Shown one piece after another: positions 1-21,160 of a DNA stretch of 64,000 nucleotides (position 1 is the first letter of the stretch; each line of letters begins with the position of its first letter). Origin of the DNA: Dromaius novaehollandiae (Eukaryota > Chordata > Aves > Casuariiformes > Dromaiidae); the NCBI RefSeq assembly GCF_036370855.1, contig NC_088099.1, forward strand, positions 143,485,017 to 143,549,016, in the 5' to 3' direction. The position numbers and the translations under genes are program-made. Below the pieces are notes generated by a model that did not search any database, was not told where the DNA came from, and was given only the letters and a program-made list of their open reading frames with translations.

Positions 1-1988
1 ATTTTCCCCATCATAAGAGCATCTTTAAGAATATCTAGTTTGCCAGTTAATGGCTCTGTTTTTTTCAAGATCATGCTTTCATTATATCTGTCAACACCGA
101 GTCTCTGCTGTGGGATAGGAGACCATCTGTTAACAATTTTTTAAGGGTAGACTAAGCACAAATGTCACTCTTTGGGAGTCACATGCTATTTATTTTCAAA
201 GTTAAAAAAACCGACAAGATCATGAATTCACATAGGCTTCTCATGTTTCTTTGTGCAATAGTAGCTTTCTGCTTTAGTTTCCACTACCTTGCAGCAAAGG
301 TATTGCATATATAGTTACATAAAAGGACTGAACGAGATGTAGGACAGATTAGAAACCTGATAAAGTTGTTGCTAAATGAATTCGATGACTGGTCTGCTTG
401 GGTGTATTGGGGAAGATTTTGTTACTGCCACTGGGTGCCTTATACAAAGGAGAGAGGCACTTCAGAGGAGGGGAGGATAAATTCCGTTTGACGTAACTGA
501 AGATGTGAATATCAGGATAAAGACAAATTGCAGTGACGCAGACATGTAGGTAGGTTGGCTTTTCTAAAGCACTCAGGTCCTTGTTAGGTACCAAAATAAA
601 TGGTGTGGTTATCTGGGAGATCTCAGTTTACCAGCTACAGATTCTTTCTGAAAAGCTGCCTATTGCACAGGTGTCCAAATGGAAGTTGTGTTCCTTTTCG
701 GAAGTCCAAGTTTAATTGTGGGTACTGAGCACTTGAAAAATGTGACGTTAAGCATTTTAGAAAACATTCCAGAAAGGGATTTTTAAGCAAAGAAACATTA
801 GGGTCCCATATTACTCTCACAGAAGGCTCAATCTCTGCAGAAAAAGTCCACCATTGGGATCTTGATATATGGTCTCCCTTTGAAAGAATGCCACTAGATA
901 AAGTCAGCCCCAGCTGGAACTGGCTGAGAGATACTGCCAGCTCCCCTGCTGTTAGCTTAACTCCGGTGTTTATAAATACCGCAAATGTCCTGTGCTTAGT
1001 AAAACAGTTGAATGCGATAAAAGCTGGAAAAGCACCCTCCCAAGGCTGGATGTCATAATGTACTGTAGCAAAGTCTCTGTTCCCCTTTAGCTTGAAAAAT
1101 TAGGCAGAGGCAAACATACTTTTAGAAAAATGCTCTATTCCAGAGAGTTCGAAGAAATCAAATATATAAAAATATATCTAATTCCCCACAGAATCATCTG
1201 AAGTCTGGAAGACAAAGAGTTAGTCATTTTAAAGACCTTAGACAGTTCTGGTCAGGATTAATGAACAAATCACTTTTTTCTTACAAAGCCTATGGTAAAT
1301 TGTTGTTCCTCAGCTCTTCCTGAAAGAATAATTATGAACCAAAAAAGCACATGAATATTGATGTGATTTTTATTCTAGTGAGCTCTCTAAGGATGAGGAA
1401 GAAATGACATCAAATAATGGGACTCTTTGGCAGTCTAGAAGAGGGCTTAACCATGTATCTGTGAGTTTTCCCCTTTTTGTTCGATTTCTACTTCTTGGCA
1501 GTCTTTATTGCCTGTCTATCCCCACATGGAGATACAAGTTATACCTTAACTGAGTAGAAAACCTGCCTAAAAACCTCCTTAGTAGCTGCACTCTGCCTGA
1601 AATGGCAGAGATTTTGTGCTAAGGTGAGTGAGCTCTATCTCCTGCGCATGGTGGCTGTGCTCTCAATCCAGTAGGAAGTAGCTGATTACCAGAGGTTTAA
1701 GAACAGATTTGGACCATGTCCCCGTGCCCATATGTAAGGCAAAATCTAATGAAGGGAGATGGAACAAACAGCGTCCATTATATGAGCAAATACAGAGACA
1801 TTTCCCTTCAATGCATAGATACACACCAAGTTTAAATTAGGAGTAGTTTTATAGACAAGCTCTACGTCCTAAATCTGGGGTTTTACACTAGAAAGAGTGA
1901 CAGACCGTGAATGAGAGCGGTGTCACTGCACAATACGCCATTCTATGCAGATCTGCATAATGTGGTCTTTTCCTCCACCTCTTAATGC

Positions 1989-2162
1989 TATAAATATTCA
2001 CACACACTCAGCCCTACAGGAAATGCTGTGGAAGCAGAGGCCTTGCCCGGTGGCCCCGCTGGCTCCGAAGCTGGTGCAGAGGTGCGGGAGGCAGGCGAGG
2101 AGGCGTCTTGCTGCTCCAACCCCTAGCACCGCAAGCTTGTCAAAACGATCCCAGCGGAAAGT
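1989..2162 (+). promoter_or_regulatory. Candidate TATA promoter and alternative NCALD first exon
   Basis: TATAAATA lies at 1989-1996. About 30 bases downstream begins a locally GC- and CpG-richer patch (about 2028-2165) inside otherwise AT-rich DNA. The patch ends in a plausible splice donor: GTGAGC at 2163, or the overlapping GTGTGA at 2161. TATA box, GC-rich short exon and donor on the NCALD sense strand are the parts expected of an alternative 5' untranslated exon, of which NCALD is known to have several. The assignment is inference. No transcript evidence is available, and TATA-like words are common in AT-rich DNA. Confidence 0.25.
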
Positions 2163-5100
2163 GTGAGCGTTGCTGAGAGTGACGTGATTAAACACTAGGC
2201 TGTTGTCCAGTTAACCCAGTGATGCTGAAGATCCTGATAGCAATAAATTAGCATTTATTGACGAGGCACTGCCTTTCTGCTTCCTTCCCTCTCCTTTCCT
2301 CTGCCCCCACTGCCTGCCAAGGCGTACAAAGGAATCATGATAAAGAGAGACGGGAGACAATGTGGAGCAGCTGGAACATTTCTCTGCCAGGGTAATCTGA
2401 AGGGACGAGGGCCTAGGCTTTGATGTCTGATGTCTGTAAGGGCCTCCAAGTTTGAAGCACATGAGTGCCTTGCAGCTGCTCCTGCTTGGCCTGCCCACCT
2501 CTCTTAAAGGACAGTGCTACAAGGGTTTTATTTTTGATTCTTGTCTCTAGCTTCTCATGGAGGCTGTAGTAGGAGAGCACAAAACCTAATACTGTCCGAA
2601 GAGCAAATAGGAGCACTTTCGGTAGGGGAAGGATTAAGGGTTTGTAAGGAAGTTGGAGGAGCAGGAAGGTAACATGAAACAAAAAGTAACTTGCAGCAGG
2701 AAAAACATAAGGATCCTGGAATTAGACCTAAGAGCCTAGTCTAAAATCAGTGACATTTATTGTGACTGAACCAGCTTTACAAAGCCGAGTAATGCACAGG
2801 ATATGAAGTAGCCAATGGCAGTTTGGTGGTGTATGTGCACACTGTCTCTTCTGTTAATAAATAAATTTCTTCTGTTTTTCTCTCTGCATTCCTGCATGAT
2901 TCTTCCATCCTGTTGTGTATTGCCAGCTATAGTTTTAAGAGAAGTTTTTACTTTGTGGTACATGTTTCAGGCATTGTGTGCTTGTTATATTGCACTGCAA
3001 ATATATTTTATGCTATTCCTTGTGAATATTCATAAAATAATGCCAGATTTTTTTAATGAATCTTGCTTGTGAATTTTATCCATTTTTTGCTGTTTGCCAA
3101 TATAAGCAGATTAATTGAGGATGGCAGGCTCAAAATTTTACTCTCTATTTTTTTTGGTTAAGTCCCTGTGTGCTTTTTAATAAGTTTGGTTTTCTTTCAA
3201 AAATATGTTCTGAGATGCTGCTTTAAAAAAACTAAACAAAAACCTTTCCTGGCAAGTTCTGCCATAGTGGTTATTCAAATGGAAGTATGAAAACAAACTA
3301 GAAGGGGCCAGAAGGAAACAACATGGATGCTTCCAAGGGGCTGTGGGACAGTTTTCCATAGAACTGGGAAGAAAAACCCCTTGACCAGATAGTCTGCTCT
3401 TCACTGCAGGAAACTAAAACCAGAGAAGTTATTCTTTCCAGTGCAGTTACTGCTTTACCCAAAAGCACTGTGTCCCAAGAGTGATATCCTCCATTGGCAT
3501 CAAACTGTTCACTAGCACCAGAAAGTAGAAAGCACAGCTGGAAGTGTCTCTGAGGCTGTTAACATCAGAAAGGCAAAATCAGAGCAATGAGAAAGAAAAG
3601 TGCTCTGCCTGACTTGCTCATCAGGAGCTCAGTGAACATTTACACAGCTTTCCTGATGCTGGGGCACTGCAGAGATCGCTGAACACAGGTCCTTACCTTG
3701 CTAAGCTGAGTCTCACTGGAGAGTTACAAGATGACAAGCAGTGCGTTGCCCTCATACTGGTGCATTTACTGTGGGACTTGCATTCGTTACCAGGCCGTGG
3801 CAATATCAGTGTTCCAGGGAAACAGTATACACAGATGGGAAGAAAATGTGTCATTTCAGCTAGCTGCTGCTTTGAACCATCTCATTACATGGCTTGTAGA
3901 GCAGTTAGGAGTATTAAAGCCTGAAGGAATAATTGACCTTATGAGGGAAACTCAGCATCTATCCCTGAATATGTTCGCTAAGACCTGGATTTTCTAAATG
4001 CACATGCCTTCCCCCATTCTGTAAGGGAACTGATAAAGAGGAACCAGAGAGAAGCATCTGGAGACATGCATACATTTGATCACAAATTACTGCAGAATTT
4101 GCAGAGACTGCCACACACTCTAAGAGTGGAAGTCTTTGGCATCTGAAGCTTTAGCAAGCAATGACAGCAGCTGGCAGAGGAAAAGGAAGAGTAGCTCCAG
4201 CTCTACAAAAAGTGTTGAGAGCAAGGCAAAATTCTGGCCTGGAAGCCATGGGAACATGCAACCAATCCAACCTCCACTCCATGGCAGTAAGACAGTGTCA
4301 TGGGGCTGGACCATGAATGCCCAGGTCTGAACATTCCCTTGTGGTAGGGTTTGAGGTCTTCCTCGCACTGGAGTGAACTCACTGGAGAGTGAGAGCAGGA
4401 GTTGGCTGTGCTTTTCCAATACAGCCCGGTAGGCAAGATAGAGGGGCTCAGGAGATGCACGAATGCATCTCTCTCCTCTGCTTCAGCAAATACTTGAAAA
4501 CAAGACTGACCAGAAGGCCAGAAGCCAGAAGAATTGCATCTTCCAGGTGAGACATCTATTTCTTCCCAGAAAAGTGGAAAGGAGACCTGAGAGACCCTAC
4601 AGTCTCCCACAGACATCTCTCTCACTCACTTCTCCTCATATCCTGTCTTTACTGCCGGGTAGGGGGATCCCATGCTATAAATCCTTCCTATGAAATGGCT
4701 TGAGATCTGGTTGGTCAACCAGAACAGAGCAGGACCCTTTCTTGGAGCTTGCAACACAGACAGAGGGGAATTACACAATGACAGGCAGAGATGTTAGTAG
4801 AAGGAGTAGCAGAAAGTGATGGGAGGAGAATTTAGCTGGAAGGAGCCCTATACACTGGATTGTGGAGGCTAGTATGCAGTCACAGGAGATGACTATTGGT
4901 GGATAAAAGTGGAAGAAGTTGAGATCCCTGCCATGTCCAGATGTGTAGACAGACCGAGAGATAGATGGTGTAATGAGCCTACTTGTCACATATCCAGATT
5001 TTTGTAGTAGTCAATAGTTACTCTGGAGGAAAAAGGACAATGGTGATGGTGAGTGGAGAACCATGTAGGCTGCACAAAGCATTCATATTGTAGACAAACC

Positions 5101-8100
5101 ATTAGGCATTGCCACTGGGGGGTTGACTCATACTGGAGTGCTACTTTCTTGAGACTATTAGATAGTAGCATTGCATGGAGGCAATGTTGTTTCAGAAGTG
5201 ATGTTGTCTTGTTAAACCTTTGGCTCATTGCAGCAGTTGTCAGGAACTTCTTCAGCTGCTTGGCAGAGACTGAAATCCCACGACTGCTATTCTCAAGGAA
5301 ATTCTCAAATTATGTGTTAGAAATGTTAAAGACAGCATTGCCCCATAAATGGATTTTTCCTTGTAAACAGATCAGAATGTGTGTGTAAAAGAAACCAAGA
5401 AATGACAGTTTCTGAAGACAAATGAAAATGAAACAGAGATAGTTCATCCTCATTTTCTGTAGGATTATACAGACATATTCACTCAGCTAGCCAAGTGAGC
5501 TAGTGCTGGTCTCAACCTGCTGTCTCTTGGCTATGCCAGAGAAGTGTCCTGCTTGCTTTAGTACTATGTTACTGAAATGTTCTCCTTCCATGACCCAGAG
5601 CTGCCTTTGCGTGAATCCTGTGTTTAGGATTTTACAAACTGGCTGTGTAAAAGGCTACCTGCCTTGTCTAGTATATCTCTCTGCCACTGAAAGATGGTTG
5701 CCTAAAGCTTATTTTTTTGCTGTTTTGTGCTTCCTAATCTTAAATTGTGTAGTAGCACTGAAATCACATAATGGAGTTCTCATCATTTCTTTCTGAAAAG
5801 TTGTCTGCCTTCATTTTTAAATAGATGATCTTTGTAGCCAAGCCTATGGTGCGATTTGCCTTGTTATGCCCACTGCAAACATCTCCAGCAGGACATCTCT
5901 GCAGGCTGGTTCTTTGCACCTTTCAGGGGCTTCGTACTTTGTTAGCTGAAAAGTACCCAATATTCTAAATTCTCCCTTCTTAGAGCAACACTTCTGCCAG
6001 ACAAGTGCCCCTTTCTCATTATACTTTTTCTCAGCTGCAGCCTTTCATCCAACTTAAAGCCTAAATCGAAATTAAGGTATCTTGCTGTCTTTGGCAGATT
6101 GGGCTCGACAAAAAGAAGAGACAGGGTGTCTTTATATGGTGGCTGTCAAGATAAAAGAGCCACAGTTCTTGCAGGCAGTAGAATACACAACACTGTTAGT
6201 GCGCTCCACGTCACAGCCATTGCTAGAACTCTTTCTAATACTTGCTGATGTTAGCTACTCCCCAAACAAAAAAAGCAAAAAAAAGGGGGGGGGGGGATTT
6301 GTTTTAAAGAAATATGTTCAGATGGTTCCATTGCATTAACATGGTGGTGAATTAGCTCCAGTTTGATGGCATGCTCTTGGCTGCTCTAGTCTCCAGAAGG
6401 CAGGTTCCCAGCTCCTGCAAGGCTGCTGATTGAGCAAGGCGATATGTCTGCCTTACCTTGAGGTTTCAGATCTAGGTAAAAACTGTAAGTGAACAGCAGC
6501 AAACTGCTGGCAAGAGAGACATGATAGGATAAGGGTTCATTGCCGTTCTGTCCAGTCAGTTCTCTGTGTTTAAGTTGAAGGCTATAAAAAGCATTAAGGT
6601 TTGTCTGCACACAATATACTGCACTGAAAGTCAGTTGGGGTAGTGTCAGTCACCATTTGATTTATTTTTTCTCCTAGATGCTGAATTGTCACAGCCTGTT
6701 GTCTGCCAAAAAGCTCTGTCTTCAGTCTCAACTTAAAAATTCCACTTCTAGACCTGATTAGAGCTAGCTCTAAATATTTACTTTATGGAGCAGCTCCTAT
6801 GACATTTGCTATAATAATCATCACACAAGGATTCTTTCCATAGCAACCACATAGTAGTGATAGCTTCCTTTTTGATCTTATGTAGTTGTCGGTTGAAATT
6901 ATACCAATTCTTCAATTATACCAATACATTTTTAACATATAATATTATCTTCAGAATCAAGACCTTAATATTTTTGTTAAGTATGTCATGTATTCCCATT
7001 TAGGAGGTCATTCATGTATGTTATGTCTAGCACCACTGCATCAGAAGAAGAAATGCAATTAAACATCATCATTAAACACTTAATTCCTCTTTGTTTTGCA
7101 TATCCCCAATATTTACTTCTGGGTATAGTCAAAATTTTACTTTGCCACTGTAATTGTTATCCATTTATTACTTGCATGGCTGTATTATTAACATTTAATG
7201 ATTTGTTAGAATTTTGAAGGCTCTACAGAGGTGATATACCATGGAAAAATGCCTAAAATCACACCCAAATTTGTTTTATCCTATGTATTTATTGTTGCCA
7301 TTGTTATCTGGAAGTTCCTTAGCCCACTGTACTCTCTCCATAATCTATTCTATCCTGAAGAGGCAGACAGCAGTGTACAAAGTGATTCTAAGGATCTCCA
7401 AGTGTCTTCAAGGATTTTCTGTACTTGCACTGCAAAAGCATTTTGATCTGTTGTTGACAGAAAAGGCACAATAAATCCCATTGTTATGGTTCCTAGGGCA
7501 CAACCTATTAATAAGGAACAATTCTGAAGGCAAAGAATATGATCCAAATTCATCACAATTGGACTCGGAAATAATTCTACGGATTTTAACTATGTTGTCT
7601 GACATCACAGTGGCTGTGAATTTCAGCCTGTTATTGCAAGGCATATATAGTTAGTTCTCCCATTATGCCTGGAGAACATAGATTTTTCTGATCGTGATAC
7701 TTTCACTTAACAGTACACTGCAGTGTGTTCATGCTTTGCTATGTTTTTTATTATTCGGTAAAAATATGTTGCACCTGCAGGCTTGTGCAGCTATAAATAC
7801 ATCATTTTTTTGGAGTGAAACACATTTACATTGGCTATCTCTTGAAAGCCACTGCCTAAATGTTGCCTCACTAGTTTATTTTTCAAAAGAATCTGGACTG
7901 GAAATGTATAAGCTGAGTTTTGCATTTTCAAATGTTTGAGATATTAAAAAACAGCAAGGGATTATATTGCTAATGCCAGCTCACTCCTACAGCAGCTGGC
8001 TTGCACATTATTCAGGTGTCTTCCCTTTCTACTGTAATGGTCTGAAAAGTGTGCAGCCCTTGGGGCCATGTAATAGTTGCAGACTGTGGGTGTGGATAGC

Positions 8101-10251
8101 TGCTAACTACTGTGGGATTTTGCTGGTTTGTTCTTTATTAAACTGGTGCTCCATTAAACTAAGCCTCAGCACTTCACTTGTGCAGTTGCTCTTCCATCCT
8201 CCTGGCAGACCTGGCTTGTGTCCTTTTGCCTGACATCAACCCATCTGGCTGCCCTAATGTAATCTGTTCATTCAGCTAATTCCCAGGTTGCTTATTATGG
8301 ACCCCATCCAACACCCACTGAAGGTAATGCAACCCTCGGCTGCCCTTTGCAGCTGTCAGATTGGGCCTGTAGAAATTAGGGCTTCTTTGCCACTTTCAGG
8401 GTATTAAGAGCTCACAGTCCTTAAAAACTGTGAGATGTTTTGATCAGGATGCAAGGAGGAGAGGCAATAGGGATATTTACCTTTGAGGTAGCATTTTCCA
8501 CCTTGCAAGTGTTTTGGAGACACTTTGGGAAGAAAAGGCTTCATTTGGATTAAACTAGTCATCCAGGCCCCTGAAATGGTCAGGAGATGGAGAGGATCCC
8601 AGCAGGCAGTACTTCTCACCCCTTTAGACTCCCCTCTTGGGTGGGGGAGCCAATTCTCCATCAGCTGTAGATGCAATAAGCTTAGACTAGACTTCTAACT
8701 TCTAGACAGTCATCTCTGGATCCTATGGAGACTTAGATGCCTCTAAGATGGATACTACCCTTTTGCCTTTGAGAAAAAAACTTTTTGGTGGCTCTGATAC
8801 AAAAACACAGGAGATTAAGGAGGTGATCCTCAAGCTGCCTTGGGAGTTCAAATTCACTTTGGGGAGAAGCGAACCTCACCATAAGAAAAATTAGCATCCG
8901 TCAGGGGAGCCTCAATTTGTTCTTTCCAAGTGCCTAATAGAAGAGGCAGTAATTAGCTACAAAAGATAGTACACTTTTCACCAGCTGTTGCTGTCATTTT
9001 ATGATACCATTTTATTCTCCATTATTTAAAAATATTATCTTGATCTGGAAAAGATATCTTATTGAATGTTCACTAGCCACTCCAGATTTTGTTCATAAAT
9101 TCATCTCTGTGGCACAGAGACTCCATTCTGACAACAGTATCGGAGTCTCGTACAAATTATTTCACAACTCTACTTAAGTTATCCATACCTCAGATTTAAG
9201 TTGTGACTGTCTTTCACATGATAAACTCTTAGGCAGGTTTCTGTTGATAAAGAATGGTTTCCCATAATTCAGGGACAATGTTAAACTTCCAGTAAAACTA
9301 ATGATGTTGTTCTTCAGAGCCAACATGCTCAGGCTTCAAAACTTAAAACCCAAAGGGCATCACTCCTTAGGGAATCTGCTGAAAAACGTGATATGTAGCA
9401 ACTTGCCTTAAATAAAATATAATTAAAGTGATTTAACTGAAACACTGGAGATAAAAGCGGTATCCAGGAATATTTCTTGGTAGTTAATTTAAGGGAAATG
9501 AATTTCCAGTTGTATGCACACTCTTTTCCTTTTTACTTTTGGGGGGGTTTTTTGTAAGAATTTTTTTCAAATAACCTTGGCCACCCAGCTTACTATTACT
9601 TAGAAGCTCCAACTTCTGACTACAGGGAGAACTAAAAACCACATTTATAGTTTATGAGGGGGAAAAAATTCACCACCAGCAACTTTTCCGACTTTATCCA
9701 AATTTGAAGTAAAATGGGAATTGCTCCATGCTGAACAAGGGAGGCATCTTAGGAGTCACTCTGTTGCTCTGACTTTGGCTGGAGAGATGTATCTAGAAGT
9801 GCTTCGGAGCTCCTGATTTCAGTGTGCACTACAGATGCATATTGATCGTATTTTGGAGCGAAAACAAGGTAAAAGCAATCCTTTGTAGCACCCTAGTTTC
9901 CACCAGAGGTACAAAAATATGTAGCTCATCCAAGCTAGGTCCCTGAGACAGCTGGATGACTAGGATGTAGGTTGTGTTGTAACACACAGCTACCAGTCAG
10001 CCTACACCCTGTAATATTCTTTGCTTACATTGTGATTTAAAAGGTAAAGCAGGATGGCAATAAATTCAGTGTAATTACTGTTCTCCAGACTGTGAAAAGA
10101 CAATGTAATCAACATGTAGATTGGGCTTGCTAATTTTTTCAGAGTATGCCTGTAGTAGTGGACACTGCTCAGACTTTAAATTAATTCCCTGGAGTCAACT
10201 GTAGTCAGGAAACTCAGAATCCAGAACACTTTTCTTCTAAAGCCTCCAAGC

Positions 10252-10293
10252 TAATAATTATTATTAATAATAAATAATAATAATAATAATAAT
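10252..10293 (+). repeat. (AAT)n-type microsatellite next to NCALD acceptor
   Basis: A roughly 40-base run of A/T trinucleotides (mostly AAT/TAA units) ends 21 bases before the 3' splice site of the first NCALD coding exon. It directly precedes the pyrimidine tract and occupies the place where the branch point would be expected. Confidence 0.9.
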
Positions 10294-10318
10294 GTGTTTG
10301 TTTTTCTTCTGCAGATAA

Positions 10319-20010
<9,692 letters not shown>

Positions 20011-21160
20011 ACCCCTTCTTTGGATGAATTATGTATCTGCTTTTTTTTTTTCCTTGCCAAACAACATTCATGGTAGTGTTGCCTCTGTATGGCCAATTAT
20101 GCCTTCTTTTGTGGCATCTTATAGCTTCTTTTGTTGTGGATTGATTATAAGAATGCTAAATTGCTCTTTACGATTTGTCCAGAGCACAGGCAGTACTGTT
20201 TTAAACAGATATTGTGGTTTTATCATTGTTTTAAAGATTTTATTTTTTGTTTTAACGTGTCTGTTTTGGAAAGTATGCAATGAGAAGGAAAAGAAAAAAC
20301 GACGACAAAACCCTTGGCAGCAAAACGTATCGACGAATTTGAGATTGCTGCTTTAGTAGCTGAATAGTCACCCACAGGACCTGAAAGTGTAGTCGAGATT
20401 GAAGCAAAAGGGTTACAGCAGGGGTAGAGTTCATCCGCACCTCTGCTCCCTGCCCAGGAGGCACCAGTTAAGCTCAAAGACAGTATCACAAAGAAGTATG
20501 CGTGTGCAAAGCCGGTGAGGACTATATTGCCCGCACCCCTGCACCTATGCCTCCTTGTTTCAATGCTGTGAACATTTTCAAGGTTGTGAAGGAGAAGGAG
20601 AAAACAAAGATCAATGGGCTTAGTAGGTTCACAGTGGTTGATTTCACGTGGCTTTATCTGAAACTTCAGCAATTTGCAGTCCTGATCCCAAAATCCACAA
20701 CAGACAATACCTCTTGCCATTGGGGATCAGCAAAGGCAGACATGGATGTTGAAACTGGGTCTTGACAATGAATTTAAGGGAGATGATACATGTTGAATGT
20801 GAAATTTTCAGGTTAGTAAAAAAGCAGTTTCTACTAAGGAGAGTGGGCATTCAACTGAATGGATAATGCAACACCTGCAAGCAGCTAAACTTGAGGCAAA
20901 TCTGCTGTTCTGAATGCTCTTGTGTAGTATAAAGTTTTGGGGGTGGTTTTGTCTCTCTCCGTGTAGTTAAAGCAGGTTCTGGGCCTGCTCTTAGAGGAAG
21001 GCTATCATCAAAACTTGTTTTAAGCATAAAATTGTAGCATTTATATTTCATTTATTTTAGTAAAGTTCAAAAATCTGTACTGAAACAAGGAAATGGTACG
21101 CTTTATGGTATATTTATATATATAAAAATTAAAACAACAAAAAAAGATCAGCTCTGAGAG
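20011..21160 (+). other. NCALD: NCALD 3' UTR, proximal part
   Basis: AT-rich sequence directly after the stop codon with T-runs typical of vertebrate 3' UTRs. It has no splice donor in a convincing position. A possible poly(A) signal (ATTAAA, 21128-21133) followed by T/GT-rich sequence would close it at about 1.1 kb. The UTR may extend further: other candidate signals are AATAAA at 21527-21532, 25822-25827 and 29908-29913. Confidence 0.6.
21128..21133 (+). terminator. Candidate proximal poly(A) signal of NCALD (ATTAAA)
   Basis: ATTAAA in an A-rich context, followed 30-50 bases on by a GT/T-rich stretch (near 21160-21185). That is the layout of a cleavage site. Which of several candidate signals is used cannot be told from sequence. 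Confidence 0.3.

Larger units (their letters stand above)
1..10314 (+). other. NCALD: NCALD 5' non-coding region / intron upstream of first coding exon
   Basis: No protein-coding exon is recognised here on either strand. The stretch ends in a clear splice acceptor (pyrimidine tract, then CTGCAG at 10309-10314) in front of the first NCALD coding exon. At least its right part is therefore intron, which fits the known NCALD structure of long introns separating several alternative 5' untranslated exons from the ATG exon. Visible contents are AT-rich unique sequence, an A-run followed by twelve G at 6285-6296, and a TATA-like element with a GC-richer patch near 1989-2165 (entered separately). Short open frames are scattered and resemble no family. 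Whether the true first exon lies in this stretch or to the left of the window cannot be decided from sequence. Confidence 0.7.
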
